NCBI RefSeq assembly: GCF_014648475.1
Contig: NZ_BMRE01000013.1
Location: forward strand, 62,001 to 126,000
Direction: 5' to 3'
Source of the DNA: Lentzea flava
GTDB lineage: Bacteria; Actinomycetota; Actinomycetes; Mycobacteriales; Pseudonocardiaceae
DNA: 64,000 bases
The notes beneath the pieces were generated by a model, which was not told the DNA's origin, ran no database searches, and saw only the letters and a list, made by a program, of their open reading frames with translations. The translations under genes were made by a program, and so were the position numbers. Shown here in pieces: positions 26,141 through 35,274 of the stretch (its first letter is position 1; each line of letters opens with the position of its first letter).

Positions 26141-26461
26141 TCACGCGGTCAGCATTTCCTCGATCCGTTGGTACAGCGTGGAGAGCGGCTCGGTCGAACC
26201 GCCGAGGACGACGAAGTTCACGGTCTCGTCGCGAACCTCCAGCGCGTAGACGGTGTCACCGGAACGTTCGACGCGCACGGCGATCGTGGTGTCGCCCAGG
26301 TGCATGGTGCCGGCGAGGTCGCGTCTGGGCGATGCGGCGAGCTGCTCGGCCAGGGTGCGCAGCGTGGACGTCGCGGGTGGCGGCTGCTTGAGCGCTGCCA
26401 CGACGTCGGCGACGGACACCCGCTCCCTGCCCGCGGTTTCGGCCGCTTCCACCCGGCTCAC
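26141..26461 (-). pseudogene. C-terminal fragment of a TIR-type protein
   Basis: 106 codons from a GTG overlapping the upstream stop by 4 bp (GTGA). The segment TIAVRVERSGDTVYALEVRD matches, from memory, the C-terminal domain of larger actinobacterial TIR proteins (about 330 aa), whose N-terminal part is encoded just upstream in another frame. It is best read as the second half of a gene broken by a frameshift, although translational coupling could still make two pieces. No catalytic motif is present. Confidence 0.5.
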
Positions 26462-26736
26462 CAGGCATCCACGAGGCCTTCGTCCGCGCGCAGGAACTGT
26501 GGCGGCGCGGGGCTGTCGCCGGTCAGCACCGGCAGCACGTGTTCGTTGCCGTCCACCGCCAGCTCGTCCACAGTGGACACGAACGGCACGAGGTAACGCA
26601 CCTGTGCCTCGGGCAGATCGTTGCCCTCCAGCACGGTCAGGCCGCGCTGCCGGCACGCTTCAACCACCTCGTCGGCCACGGCGCGCTGTTCCTCGGCGAA
26701 CGACACGGCGATGTCGTAGGTCGCGGGTTCGATCAC
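26458..26736 (-). pseudogene. shortened TIR domain, catalytic Glu missing
   Basis: 92 codons from a GTG with a strong AGGAGG site, so it may still be expressed. TYDIAVSFAEEQRAVADEVV is a TIR first strand and helix, and EHVLPVLTGD is a later strand. The centre is shortened and the W-x-x-x-E/catalytic Glu region is absent, so it should lack NADase activity. It ends GLVDAW, overlapping the fragment described at 26141. Probably a decayed copy; a role as a partner or decoy of the active TIR protein upstream is possible but unproven. Confidence 0.55.
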
Positions 26737-26953
26737 TCCAACCTCCTCCTGAAGGACCGGCCGGCCGCCGGTCGCGCGCAGCATCCACGCCGGGTGTTGA
26801 CCAGAAGTGGATGAGGAGTGGACGTGTTGACCACCTCGGTGGGCAACGGGAAACACCTGTTTTCACGGTTTGTGGAGATGAATCCTCGAAGTAGCCCGCA
26901 GAACGGCGGGCGAAATCCCGGAATCAATCGTGATTTCCTTCGGAGGATTCGTC

Positions 26954-27136
26954 ATGTCCAAAATCGTGCCCACTTTCTTCGCCGGTGTCACCACGCTCGT
27001 GACCGCACTCGCCGTCGCCGCCGCTGTTTCCGGTGGCGCCACGGCCAACGCGGACGACAACCCGCCGCCGCCCGCCCCGACCACCACGACCACCACGGAA
27101 ACCCAGGACGGTGGTGGCAACCCGTGGCACGGGTGA
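26954..27136 (+). CDS. small secreted protein
   Basis: 60 aa. GGAGG lies 6 bases before the ATG. A typical signal peptide (MSKIVPTFFAGVTTLVTALA, then VAAAVSGGATANA) ends near residue 35 and is followed by a short proline/threonine-rich mature part (PPPPAPTTTTTT) ending GGGNPWHG. No known family. A hairpin terminator follows, so it is its own transcription unit. It could be a cell-surface peptide or a small signal. Confidence 0.6.
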   Translation: MSKIVPTFFAGVTTLVTALAVAAAVSGGATANADDNPPPPAPTTTTTTETQDGGGNPWHG

Positions 27137-27150
27137 GGTAGTCGCCAATT

Positions 27151-27182
27151 CGCCCTGGCCATTTTTTGTCATGGCCAGGGCG
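27151..27182 (+). terminator. terminator of the small secreted gene
   Basis: CGCCCTGGCCA and its complement form an 11-bp stem with a T-rich 10-base loop, 14 bp after the stop codon. Confidence 0.75.
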
Positions 27183-27237
27183 ATTGCGGCGAACAGATCC
27201 GGATGATGTACTCGGCTGACGGAGCGGGGAGGCAATC

Positions 27238-28422
27238 GTGGCCGGAACCTTTGGTGAGCTGCTGCGCGAACACCGCATCGCCGCAGGGCTGTCGATGGGG
27301 CAGCTGGCGAAGCTGATTCATTACAGCAAGGGCTATCTCAGCAAGATCGAGAACGACGTCAAACCGCCGACGCCCACGGTCGCCCGCCTGTGCGACGGTG
27401 TGCTCGACGTCGGTGGCCGGCTGATCGAGGCCGCGCTGCACGAAGCTCCGGGGCTCGGCCGCCGCCAGGTGCTCGTGGCCGGCACGATGCTCGGTGTCGG
27501 TGCGCTCGCGGGCAGCGGGCCGCGGCCGGTGCCGGACGAAGAGGTGGTCGCGGGGATGCGCACCTCGTTCGAGAACCTGCGCGGACTGGGCTTGCGGACC
27601 AGCCCGATGGTGCTGATGGAACCGCTGAAAGCCTTGCAGCACACGGTGCACGGGATGGCACGCGAGAACGTCGGGCCGGTCGGCACGGGGTTGTTGCGGC
27701 TCGCCGCGCGCATCGCCGAGTACACCGGCTGGATGAGCCAGGAGGCCGGCGACGAGCAGGGTGCGCTGTGGTGGACCAGGCACGCGTCGGAGCTGTCACG
27801 CGCAGCGGCGGATCCGGACATCGCGAGCTACGCGTTCGTGCGTGAGGCGGGGATCGCGTTCTACCGGCAGGACGCCCGGGGCACGATCAGCCTCGCCCAG
27901 CAGGCGCAGTGGATCGGCAGCGCCGGGTCACGCGTTCTCGCGCTCGCCGCACGACGTGAAGCGCAGGGACACGCGCTGGCCGGGGATCGTTACGCCACGG
28001 AGAGCGCGTTCGACCGCGCCGCGGGCCTGATGGAACCCGTGCCCGCGGACAGTTCGTACCCTGCGCTCGGCCCCAGTGCGCCCGATCCGCTGGAACTGGC
28101 CAGGGGATGGGCGTTGAGCGATCTCGGTCTCAACGCCGAAGCCGCGATCGTGCTGGACCGCCAGCTGGCGCTGGTGCCCGCGACTTCACGCCGAACCAGG
28201 GCGCGGTTCGGCACCAGACGGTCACTCGCCCACGCGTTGTCCGGTGACGTCGACCAGAGCTGCCGAGCGCTCGCTGACACGATCGATGACGTGGCACACG
28301 TCGACTCGGCCACCGTGCGAACGGATCTGAGGCAACTGGCCAGGACCTTGGGCAGATGGCACAACCACAGCGCGGTGAGGGAGATCTACCCCGACTTGAA
28401 ACGACTCCTGACTCACCGCTGA
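27238..28422 (+). CDS. XRE-family regulator with TPR-like C-terminus
   Basis: 394 aa from GTG. The helix-turn-helix is at residues 10-55 (GLSMGQLAKLIHYSKGYLSK). A hydrophobic stretch (QVLVAGTMLGVGALAGSG) follows, then helical TPR-like repeats to the end (FVREAGIAFYRQDARGTISL, RFGTRRSLAHALSGDVDQ). This architecture is common in actinobacterial regulators beside surface or conflict genes. The stop overlaps the convergent SARP gene by 10 bp. Its targets are unknown. Confidence 0.8.
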   Translation: MAGTFGELLREHRIAAGLSMGQLAKLIHYSKGYLSKIENDVKPPTPTVARLCDGVLDVGGRLIEAALHEAPGLGRRQVLVAGTMLGVGALAGSGPRPVPDEEVVAGMRTSFENLRGLGLRTSPMVLMEPLKALQHTVHGMARENVGPVGTGLLRLAARIAEYTGWMSQEAGDEQGALWWTRHASELSRAAADPDIASYAFVREAGIAFYRQDARGTISLAQQAQWIGSAGSRVLALAARREAQGHALAGDRYATESAFDRAAGLMEPVPADSSYPALGPSAPDPLELARGWALSDLGLNAEAAIVLDRQLALVPATSRRTRARFGTRRSLAHALSGDVDQSCRALADTIDDVAHVDSATVRTDLRQLARTLGRWHNHSAVREIYPDLKRLLTHR

Positions 28423-31304
28423 CCGCACGCACAGGTCAACGCGGCTCGCTCGCCCCGCACCTCATCGGCTTCCGGCTGGTCCAGCTCCGCGAAGACCGCC
28501 TCTGCCGCGTCCCAGTGCGCCACCGCCTCGGAGTGCCTGCCCAAAGCGTGCATCGTCCGTGCCACACCGATTTCACCGTGCGACTGGTGGGTGCGGTTGC
28601 CCGTGCCGATGGCCACGTCCAGCAGCGTGAGGTACAGGCGCAGCGCTGTCGCCAGGTCGCCGCCGTCGCGGGCCGTCAGCGCCCGGTCGCGCAACAGCCG
28701 GGCACGAAGATCCGCGTCGTCGACCTTCTCCGCGCACCTGGCGGCGAGTTCGTGGTGGTGCAACGCTTCACCGAGCCTTCCCGCGAGCCGGTGGGCGTCG
28801 GCGATGTTGGTCAGCGCGTAGGCGGCCACGCAGTCGTCGCCGAGCTCGACCGCGATCTCGTGCGCCTCCAGGTGATCCGGGATGGCCTCCTCCAGCATTC
28901 CGAGGTGCTGCCGGTTCGCGCCGCGGTTGTTCAACGCGTGCGCCAGTCCTTGCAGGTGGCCGGTCTCCCGCAGCATCTCCACGGCGTCGGAGTGCTGCCG
29001 CAGTGCGATTTCATACCTGCGGTGCTGCTCGTTGATGTAACCGAGCATGCTCAACGCGTGCGCCCGGCCACGGAGGTCCCCGCACTGCTCGTACTTCGCC
29101 AGGGCCGCCTCGAAGTGCCGCATCGCCTCGTCGTGTGCGCCGAGCTGCATGGCGGAGATGGCGAGCGCACACAACGTCGCGGCCTCACCCGCCACGTCGC
29201 CGAGACGGGACCACCTCCGCAGTGCCTGCTCGGCGAAGTCCAGCGCCTTGGCGTGATGACCGAGGCGGTCGTTCGCCGTGGAAAGGCGGAGCAGTACGTG
29301 CGCCTGACCGTAGTCGTCGTCCGCACGCACGGACTCGACGGCGTCGATCCAGTCCGCGAACCGGTTCGCCGTGTTGAAGTGCCGCCAGATCAGCGCCGCC
29401 AGCCGCCAGGCGTGGCCCTGGTCCGAGTGCCGGATGGCGGCCATCAGGTTGTCGCGCTCGGCGGTGATCCACGCCAACGCCTCGTCCTCGTGCGTGAACC
29501 GCAGACCCGGTGAGCTCTCGCGGTTCACCGGCGGCCCGATGGTGCGGTCGAACGGGTAGGCCGTGCTCACCGCGTTCGCCAGCGTGACGAGGTAGAAGTC
29601 GAGCAGTCGTGCCAACGCGTCCGCGGGCGGAGGGTCGAGAGCGGCGAACTCCTTGACGGAGTCGAGCATCTGATAGCGCTCCGGTGCCACTTCCTCCAGC
29701 AGGCAGACCTCGTGGAGATCGTTGAGCAGCTTGCGGGTGTCGGCGATGTCGCGGCCGATGAGCGCCGCTGCGCCGATGAGATCGACATCGGGTCCTGGGA
29801 GGTGCCCGAACAGTCGGAAGACTTGCTGCAACTGGTCGTTGAGCTGGTGATAGGAGGCGTGCACCGCGGCGGTGCCGTCTTCCTGCCACGGCCCGCTTTC
29901 GTTCATCAGACCGAGCAGGTGATCGAGTGACCACCGGTCGTGCCGGCGGAACAGCGCGGCCGCGACGTTGATCGGCATCGGCAGGTAGCCGCAGCGCTTG
30001 ACCAGACCTGCCACGTCGGCTGAGCGGCCGCGGATCCGGAAGGGGTCGGTCAGCGCCTGGAACATGGCCATCGCGTCGTCGCGAGGCAGTGGGGACAGGC
30101 GCACGTGCGCGCTGATGTCGGGTTTCCCCATGTGCCTGCTCGTCACGATCGCGAAGCAGCCTTCCGCCTCGGGCAGCAGCCGCTCGACCTGGTCCGGGGA
30201 TGCGGCGTTGTCCAGCACCACCAGCGTTTTGGTGCCGTAGAGCCGGGACTGGAAGAGCGTGGCCTTGCGGCCGACCGTGTCCGGGATCTGCTCCACCGGC
30301 ACGCCCAGCTCGACGAGCAGCTGGGTGAGTGCGTCCGACACCGGCATCGCAGCCACGTTCGGCGTGAAACCGTTGAGCCGCAAGAGAATTTGCCCGTCGG
30401 GAAACCGGCTGCGGAGCCTGTGCGCGGCTTCGACGGCGAGTCCCGACTTGCCGATGCCGGGCGCACCGCTGATCCAGACCGCGCGGCGCTCACCGGGTGC
30501 CGCTGCCGCTGCCTCGATCTCACCGAGTTCCGCCGCCCGCCCGGTGAACGCACGGGGCCGGGAGGGCAGCGAGCTGACCGGCTCGCCGCGCCGGGCGCGT
30601 TCCGCGAGGTTGCGCAGCACCGTTCCCGGCTCGACACCGAGATCGGCGAGAGCGCCGGCCGCGGCGTCGAAAACGCGGATGGCGCCGACGCGGTCGCCGC
30701 ACGCGATCAACGCGCGCATCAGGAGTTCGGAGTACTTCTGGTGGTCCGGTGCGGCGTGGACCGCGCGGCGCATGCGGTCTCTGGCCGATCGGTGATCGCC
30801 GACGATCAGCTCCAGCTCGGCGAGGTCGCCGAGCGCGTCGTGGTAGCTCTCGTCCGGCACGATCACCTCGGCTCCGCCGACCCGATCGATGTCGATGTCC
30901 TCCAGGAACCTGCCGCGCCACAAGGCGACCGCGGCACGCAGCAGCTCGACCGCCCTGCGGTGGTCGTTGTCCTGCGAGGCTCGCACGGCTTCCGCCCGCA
31001 GCCGGTCGAAGCGGACGGCGTCGATCTGGTTCTCGTTGACGCGCAGCACGTAGCCGGTCGGAGTCGTGTCGATCAACGTGTCCGTGGGCTCGAACGCCTT
31101 GCGCAGCTTGTTGATGTAGCCGCGCACCAAGGTCCTGCGCTCCGGGTTGTCGGGCCACACGGTCTCAGTGAGCCGTTCAGGTGACACGGGCTTGTTGGCG
31201 TGCAGGAGAAGCACGACGAGGATGAAGCGTTGCTGCTGGTCTCCCAAGGGCACGGAGGTGTGCCCGTGCCACGCCTCCAGCGGACCCAGCATCCGGAACT
31301 CCAC
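28413..31304 (-). CDS. AfsR/SARP-type STAND regulator
   Basis: 963 aa. It starts with an OmpR-like DNA-binding domain (MEFRMLGPLEAWHG, TLVRGYINKLRKAF) and a BTAD domain to about residue 245. An NB-ARC NTPase follows with Walker A GAPGIGKSGLAV and Walker B TLVVLDNA, then TPR repeats (GDVAGEAATLCALAISAMQL, HALNNRGANRQHLG). Such proteins activate secondary-metabolite or stress genes in an ATP-dependent way. No biosynthetic cluster is adjacent. It is divergent from the VWA gene across a 151-bp gap. Confidence 0.88.
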   Translation of the reverse strand: MEFRMLGPLEAWHGHTSVPLGDQQQRFILVVLLLHANKPVSPERLTETVWPDNPERRTLVRGYINKLRKAFEPTDTLIDTTPTGYVLRVNENQIDAVRFDRLRAEAVRASQDNDHRRAVELLRAAVALWRGRFLEDIDIDRVGGAEVIVPDESYHDALGDLAELELIVGDHRSARDRMRRAVHAAPDHQKYSELLMRALIACGDRVGAIRVFDAAAGALADLGVEPGTVLRNLAERARRGEPVSSLPSRPRAFTGRAAELGEIEAAAAAPGERRAVWISGAPGIGKSGLAVEAAHRLRSRFPDGQILLRLNGFTPNVAAMPVSDALTQLLVELGVPVEQIPDTVGRKATLFQSRLYGTKTLVVLDNAASPDQVERLLPEAEGCFAIVTSRHMGKPDISAHVRLSPLPRDDAMAMFQALTDPFRIRGRSADVAGLVKRCGYLPMPINVAAALFRRHDRWSLDHLLGLMNESGPWQEDGTAAVHASYHQLNDQLQQVFRLFGHLPGPDVDLIGAAALIGRDIADTRKLLNDLHEVCLLEEVAPERYQMLDSVKEFAALDPPPADALARLLDFYLVTLANAVSTAYPFDRTIGPPVNRESSPGLRFTHEDEALAWITAERDNLMAAIRHSDQGHAWRLAALIWRHFNTANRFADWIDAVESVRADDDYGQAHVLLRLSTANDRLGHHAKALDFAEQALRRWSRLGDVAGEAATLCALAISAMQLGAHDEAMRHFEAALAKYEQCGDLRGRAHALSMLGYINEQHRRYEIALRQHSDAVEMLRETGHLQGLAHALNNRGANRQHLGMLEEAIPDHLEAHEIAVELGDDCVAAYALTNIADAHRLAGRLGEALHHHELAARCAEKVDDADLRARLLRDRALTARDGGDLATALRLYLTLLDVAIGTGNRTHQSHGEIGVARTMHALGRHSEAVAHWDAAEAVFAELDQPEADEVRGERAALTCACGQR

Positions 31305-31455
31305 GCCGTCCTCCTCGGTGTCCGAGCTTCTGTCTGGGAGGACTGTCGTGCAAGAGCCCTTTGATGTGTCAACGAATCATCTTTTTGTCCACCTTTGATC
31401 AACGCGATTGGGTAACGGTGCTCCCGTGTCACGCCTTGTGCTGAGGGGGAAGCGG

Positions 31456-32028
31456 ATGGTGCCTGATGTGTTGCCGTGCTACGTGGTGTGCGACGTGTCG
31501 TTCTCGATGGCCGATCATCTCGACGAGGTGAACGCCGGAGTGCGCGAGTTCCGAGGTGTGGTGCACGCGGATCGTCGTGCGACCCCGCAGATCTGGCTCT
31601 GCGTGGTGGTTTTCGCGGAGAACCCGCTGGTGGTGCAGCCGCTGCGGGCAGCCCTCGATCCGGCGGAAGCTATTACACCGCGCCAGGAATCAGGCTCCGA
31701 CTTCGGTTCGGCGTTCACTCTTCTGCGCGCCACCATCGAGCACGATGTGCGAGGTCTCAAAGCACGACGAATGCGCGTGCGTCGCCCGATGTTGTTCTTC
31801 ATCTCCGACGGCAGGGCGACCGATCCGGCCTGGCCCGAGGCGTTGTCACAGCTGACCGCTGCGGCGTGGTGCCCAGAGGTGATCGCGTTCGGGATCGGAG
31901 CCGTCGATCCGCCGACCCTGCACCGCATCGGCACCTCGAGGGTCTTCCTCGGCCGTGACGGTGTCCGGATCGGCATCGCGCTCGCCTCATCGGTGGCAAG
32001 GGCGGTCCTGCGACCGGACCACGTCTGA
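31456..32028 (+). CDS. VWA-domain protein, TerY-like
   Basis: 190 aa from an ATG with GAGGGGGAA upstream; a longer frame from 31408 lacks a good site. It is a single von Willebrand A domain with a MIDAS motif DVSFSM (DxSxS), the Thr/Ser region SGSDFGSAFTLL and the Asp strand MLFFISDGRATDP. TerY-like VWA proteins act with kinases or phosphatases in tellurium-resistance and conflict operons. None is adjacent here; the following gene is of unknown function. Confidence 0.82.
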   Translation: MVPDVLPCYVVCDVSFSMADHLDEVNAGVREFRGVVHADRRATPQIWLCVVVFAENPLVVQPLRAALDPAEAITPRQESGSDFGSAFTLLRATIEHDVRGLKARRMRVRRPMLFFISDGRATDPAWPEALSQLTAAAWCPEVIAFGIGAVDPPTLHRIGTSRVFLGRDGVRIGIALASSVARAVLRPDHV

Positions 32029-32116
32029 CCGATCCACGGCTTGTCCACTTCTCGTCCACACGCTCGCCGCAACCTGCCTCCGCCGCACGTGAGCGCACAA
32101 GGGGAGGAGAACGGAG

Positions 32117-33055
32117 ATGCCGACGACGTACGCGAGACTGGTCCGTGAGCTGAAGACCCTGCGAAAGGGAAGAGGCGTGCACGGGCGGATATGGGACCGC
32201 GTCGGGACAGACCTGGCGGCCGCCTGCGGGATCACCAGGGCTGACGGCCCCTCCGCCGCCAGGCAGAAACTGGTCACCAGGCTGACCGAGCTGGTCGAGC
32301 AGCTCCCGGACGACCTGCAGTTCGCGGCGCGGGCGGCGTTCGGGCTCATCCCCGAGGTCCGGCACCCGCTCTACCAGGAGCGGGTCAACTGGGTCGCGGC
32401 CGAGATCGACCGCGACGCGCGGACCGTCCGGCGACGCGTCGACGAGGCCGTCGAGCAACTGGCCGAACTCGCCGCCACGACCACCCGCCGCGACACCGGC
32501 GGCTGGCACACCGCGGAGCTCGCCGTGGCGGTGGCACTCGACCAGGGACAGCCCGAGGTCATCGAGCGCTACCAGGTCGTCGTCGATCAGGACGCGGTGG
32601 ACCGGCTCGAGTTCGCCGCCGTGTTCCCGGTGCGCCGGCGGGACGTCGACGTGCACCTGCTCTACGGCGGCACGTTGCGGGACCGCTCCGCGACGCATGA
32701 TCGCCCCGGATTCACGCTTGCGCCGGCAGAACCGCTGGTGCGCGGCAACACCCACGACTTCGCGATCCGGTACCGGCTGCACAGCCGCGACGTGATGCAC
32801 CCGTGTGTGCTGCACGTGCCCGAACGGCCGTGCGAAGTGTTCGACCTGCGTGTGCGGTTCGAGCACGACCGCAAACGGCTGGTGCGGACGTTCGACGGCG
32901 TGCTGCGGCGTTCCGATGCCGAGCCGAGCGGCGTCCAGCACGCGGTGGATCGCGCCGGAGAGATCCACCTGCGGTTCAGTCGTCTGCTGCCCGGCCTGCT
33001 GTACGGCGTTCGGTGGGGTGGTTCGGTGGTGTGCTCGGCCCGGCGCGCATCGTGA
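32117..33055 (+). CDS. hypothetical protein
   Basis: 312 aa with GGGGAGGAG before the ATG. No named domain is recognised. Similar proteins in actinobacteria, as recalled, start with a basic helical segment (VRELKTLRKGRGVHGRIWDR) and a probable DNA- or protein-binding helix bundle (QERVNWVAAEIDRDARTVRR), followed by a beta-rich C-terminus. It may form an operon with the VWA gene (88-bp gap). Its last 80 bp overlap the convergent PPOX gene. Confidence 0.6.
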   Translation: MPTTYARLVRELKTLRKGRGVHGRIWDRVGTDLAAACGITRADGPSAARQKLVTRLTELVEQLPDDLQFAARAAFGLIPEVRHPLYQERVNWVAAEIDRDARTVRRRVDEAVEQLAELAATTTRRDTGGWHTAELAVAVALDQGQPEVIERYQVVVDQDAVDRLEFAAVFPVRRRDVDVHLLYGGTLRDRSATHDRPGFTLAPAEPLVRGNTHDFAIRYRLHSRDVMHPCVLHVPERPCEVFDLRVRFEHDRKRLVRTFDGVLRRSDAEPSGVQHAVDRAGEIHLRFSRLLPGLLYGVRWGGSVVCSARRAS

Positions 33056-33452
33056 TCCGGCGGGGCTCGTACCAGGTTTCACCCGCCGGTTCACCCGCCA
33101 TGTTCCACGCCCACGCCGCGGTCGGCGTGATCCGGCTGTAGGTGCCTGGGCCGATCAGGCCCAGGCGTTCCACCGGGTCGTCCGCGATGCCGTAGACGCG
33201 GATCGCGCGGGCGATGAAGGGGTCGAACGAGACGAGGTCGTCGATCACCAGCGAGACCTTGCGGCGGCCCGCGGTGATGTTGCGGAACTTGCGGGTGTGC
33301 AGGACCTGCGAGCCCACGCCGCCGACCCAGAAGTGGGCGCCGTCGTAGTCGAACGACAGCGGGACCACGTCGGGCTGGCCGTCTTCACCCACCGTCGCCA
33401 GCCGGGCCAGCGGTTGTGAGCGCAGGTATGCGATCTCCTCGTCGGTGAACAT
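32976..33452 (-). CDS. PPOX-class F420-dependent oxidoreductase
   Basis: 158 aa split-barrel flavin/F420-binding protein. MFTDEEIAYLRSQPLARLAT, DGQPDVVPLSFDYDG, HTRKFRNI and KVSLVIDDL are typical of the family, which reduces or oxidises substrates with F420H2 or FMN. Homologues normally end near WYEPRRITM; here about 20 Pro/Arg-rich residues follow and overlap the convergent neighbour by 80 bp, suggesting loss of the original stop. Confidence 0.85.
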   Translation of the reverse strand: MFTDEEIAYLRSQPLARLATVGEDGQPDVVPLSFDYDGAHFWVGGVGSQVLHTRKFRNITAGRRKVSLVIDDLVSFDPFIARAIRVYGIADDPVERLGLIGPGTYSRITPTAAWAWNMAGEPAGETWYEPRRITMRAGPSTPPNHPTERRTAGRAADD

Positions 33453-33485
33453 GCCCCTTATACGAACAGAGGGCCGCGGTTTCGA

Positions 33486-34430
33486 CTACTTGGCGTCGTT
33501 GTTGAAGGTGAAGAGGCACCAGCCGTCGGATTCCTTCTTCAGGAAGCCGCCCGCCTTGGTCTCCGCGCCGTTCAGCGTGTACCACATGCGGACCTGGCCG
33601 GAGTCCTCTGCTTTCGTGGTGGTCACCTTGTCGTGGAGGCGCAGCTTGCCGCCGTCGGCGATGGCCTTTTCCGCCCACGTGTTGACGGCGCGGGCCGTGG
33701 CGCACATGTAGCGGCGGGCAGCGGCGATGTCCTTGTCGTTGACGGCCTTTGCGAACGCCTGCATGCGGCCCGTCGCGCTGTTCGGGTCCGGGTCCGGCGG
33801 TGGTTCCTGGGATTCGGAGACCGGGACGAAGCCCATCTCGCAGACGACGTACTTGTTGTCCTCCTCGAACATGGCCAGCACGCCGCGCTGCTTGTCCAGG
33901 CCGCTGTCCTTCGGGTACTCGACGGACATGATCGCGACGGTCGCGTCCTTGTTCTCGTCGTTGTAGACGGCGTCGCTGGGCCTGATCTTGCGGACCTCGT
34001 CGACCTTGAAGACAGGCTTGACGTCCTCGACCTTGCTCTTCGGGTCGAACGGCTTGATGTCGCGGTAAAGGATCTCCTCGGCGAGCGAGATGTCCTTGTT
34101 CTTCGCCTTGGTGCGGCCGTCCTTGCACACCAGCACGTTCACGAACTGCTCGATGTCGCGGCGGTTGAGCGCGTCCTCGACGGCCTTGGCCGCGTTTTCC
34201 GGTGTGGACTGGTCCACCGGGGCGCTGGAGGTGGTCGAACGCGACTTCATCCAACCGGGCCAGAGCAGGCCGGTGCCGAGGACGCCGGCGGCGGCCGTCA
34301 GGACGACCAGGCCGATCACGATGAAGACCACCGGCGACTTCTTCTTCGGCGGGACCGGCGGCATGCCGGGATAGGGCTGACCCCACTGCGGCTGCTGCGG
34401 AGGTCCGTACTGGTAGGGCGGCTGTGTCAC
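33486..34430 (-). CDS. membrane-anchored secreted protein
   Basis: 314 aa from GTG. A cytoplasmic proline/glutamine-rich N-terminus (YQYGPPQQPQWGQPYPGM) precedes one transmembrane segment (VVFIVIGLVVLTAAAGVLG). The extracellular part appears to hold two related NTF2/DUF4878-like units (ENAAKAVEDALNRRDIEQFV and GRMQAFAKAVNDKDIAAARR), each followed by a Cys-containing strand. It is a common actinobacterial surface protein type with no assigned function. Confidence 0.75.
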   Translation of the reverse strand: MTQPPYQYGPPQQPQWGQPYPGMPPVPPKKKSPVVFIVIGLVVLTAAAGVLGTGLLWPGWMKSRSTTSSAPVDQSTPENAAKAVEDALNRRDIEQFVNVLVCKDGRTKAKNKDISLAEEILYRDIKPFDPKSKVEDVKPVFKVDEVRKIRPSDAVYNDENKDATVAIMSVEYPKDSGLDKQRGVLAMFEEDNKYVVCEMGFVPVSESQEPPPDPDPNSATGRMQAFAKAVNDKDIAAARRYMCATARAVNTWAEKAIADGGKLRLHDKVTTTKAEDSGQVRMWYTLNGAETKAGGFLKKESDGWCLFTFNNDAK

Positions 34431-34559
34431 AACTGGCAGTTTGGCGGAGCGGGTGACGTGGCGTGGTCGGAACGGGCGGAAGTCCACCTGATGCGTGACC
34501 TGCGCGATGTCACAACGAGCGGATAAATCCGCACTCACTGGCAACGAAGGGAGTTGCCG

Positions 34560-34766
34560 GTGCTGGAGACATTGGTGGCTGGTGCCGTGGTGATACTGGC
34601 CGCGGTGACACGGGTGCTGTTGGCGCGTAATCGTAGGTTGGCTGTGGTCGCGCGACACGATGCGTGGGTGGACATGGTGCGCCACCTGCCACCGGGGAGC
34701 CGCTTGTCAGGGACCGACGGCCAAATCACGGTTGAGATCGGTCGGGAGAGCAGCGGTGGACGGTGA
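34560..34766 (+). CDS. small membrane protein upstream of a sigma factor
   Basis: 68 aa. The GTG at 34560 is chosen because AGGGAG lies 6 bases before it. One hydrophobic N-terminal helix (LETLVAGAVVILAAVTRVLL) is followed by a basic cytoplasmic part with RHLPPGSRLSGTDGQITVEI. It overlaps the sigma-factor gene by 11 bp, so the two are co-translated. It may act as a membrane partner of that sigma factor; this is inferred from position. Confidence 0.6.
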   Translation: MLETLVAGAVVILAAVTRVLLARNRRLAVVARHDAWVDMVRHLPPGSRLSGTDGQITVEIGRESSGGR

Positions 34767-35274
34767 ACCGATCAGACAGATCGAGGCCGCTGCCAACGAC
34801 CCCGTGCTGGCGGACTTCTCGGCGTTCTATCGGTCTGAGGTCGGAAGAGTGGTCGGGTACGTGGTCAAGATGACCGGGGCGAGCGTGCACGAAGCGGCGG
34901 ATGCCGCGCAGACCGCGTTGGCACTGGCGTGGGAGCACTGGGATCGCATCACGTATCCGCGTGCCTGGGTGCGTACCGTCGCTGTTCGCGAAGCCCGCCG
35001 GAGCCTGGCTGATCAACGCGCTGTTGACGACCGTGCACTGCTACCTCCGGAGGCCATCTTCCTGCCAGGCGCAAAGTGGCAGTTGGTGGTTGCAGCGCTC
35101 GCGGCGCTGCCTCTGGCGCAACGCCAGGTTCTCGCCTTGACCGCCGATGGGTTCTCCGATGAGGAGATCGCCAGGGAGCTCCAGACGACTCCGCAGGCAG
35201 TTCGGCAAAGCCGTAGCAGGGGCCGGCGACTGCTGAAAGCCGTGCTTGCGAGGAAGGGGTGGAGCTATGAATGA
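34756..35274 (+). CDS. ECF-like sigma factor
   Basis: 172 aa from GTG. Region 2 is AFYRSEVGRVVGYVVKMTGA with EAADAAQTALALAWEHWD, and region 4 is LPLAQRQVLALTADGFSDEE followed by TPQAVRQSRSRGRRLL. It is the middle gene of a three-gene operon with overlapping starts and stops (11 bp before, 8 bp after). No zinc-type anti-sigma factor is encoded, so control may come from one of the two unknown neighbours. Confidence 0.85.
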   Translation: MDGEPIRQIEAAANDPVLADFSAFYRSEVGRVVGYVVKMTGASVHEAADAAQTALALAWEHWDRITYPRAWVRTVAVREARRSLADQRAVDDRALLPPEAIFLPGAKWQLVVAALAALPLAQRQVLALTADGFSDEEIARELQTTPQAVRQSRSRGRRLLKAVLARKGWSYE

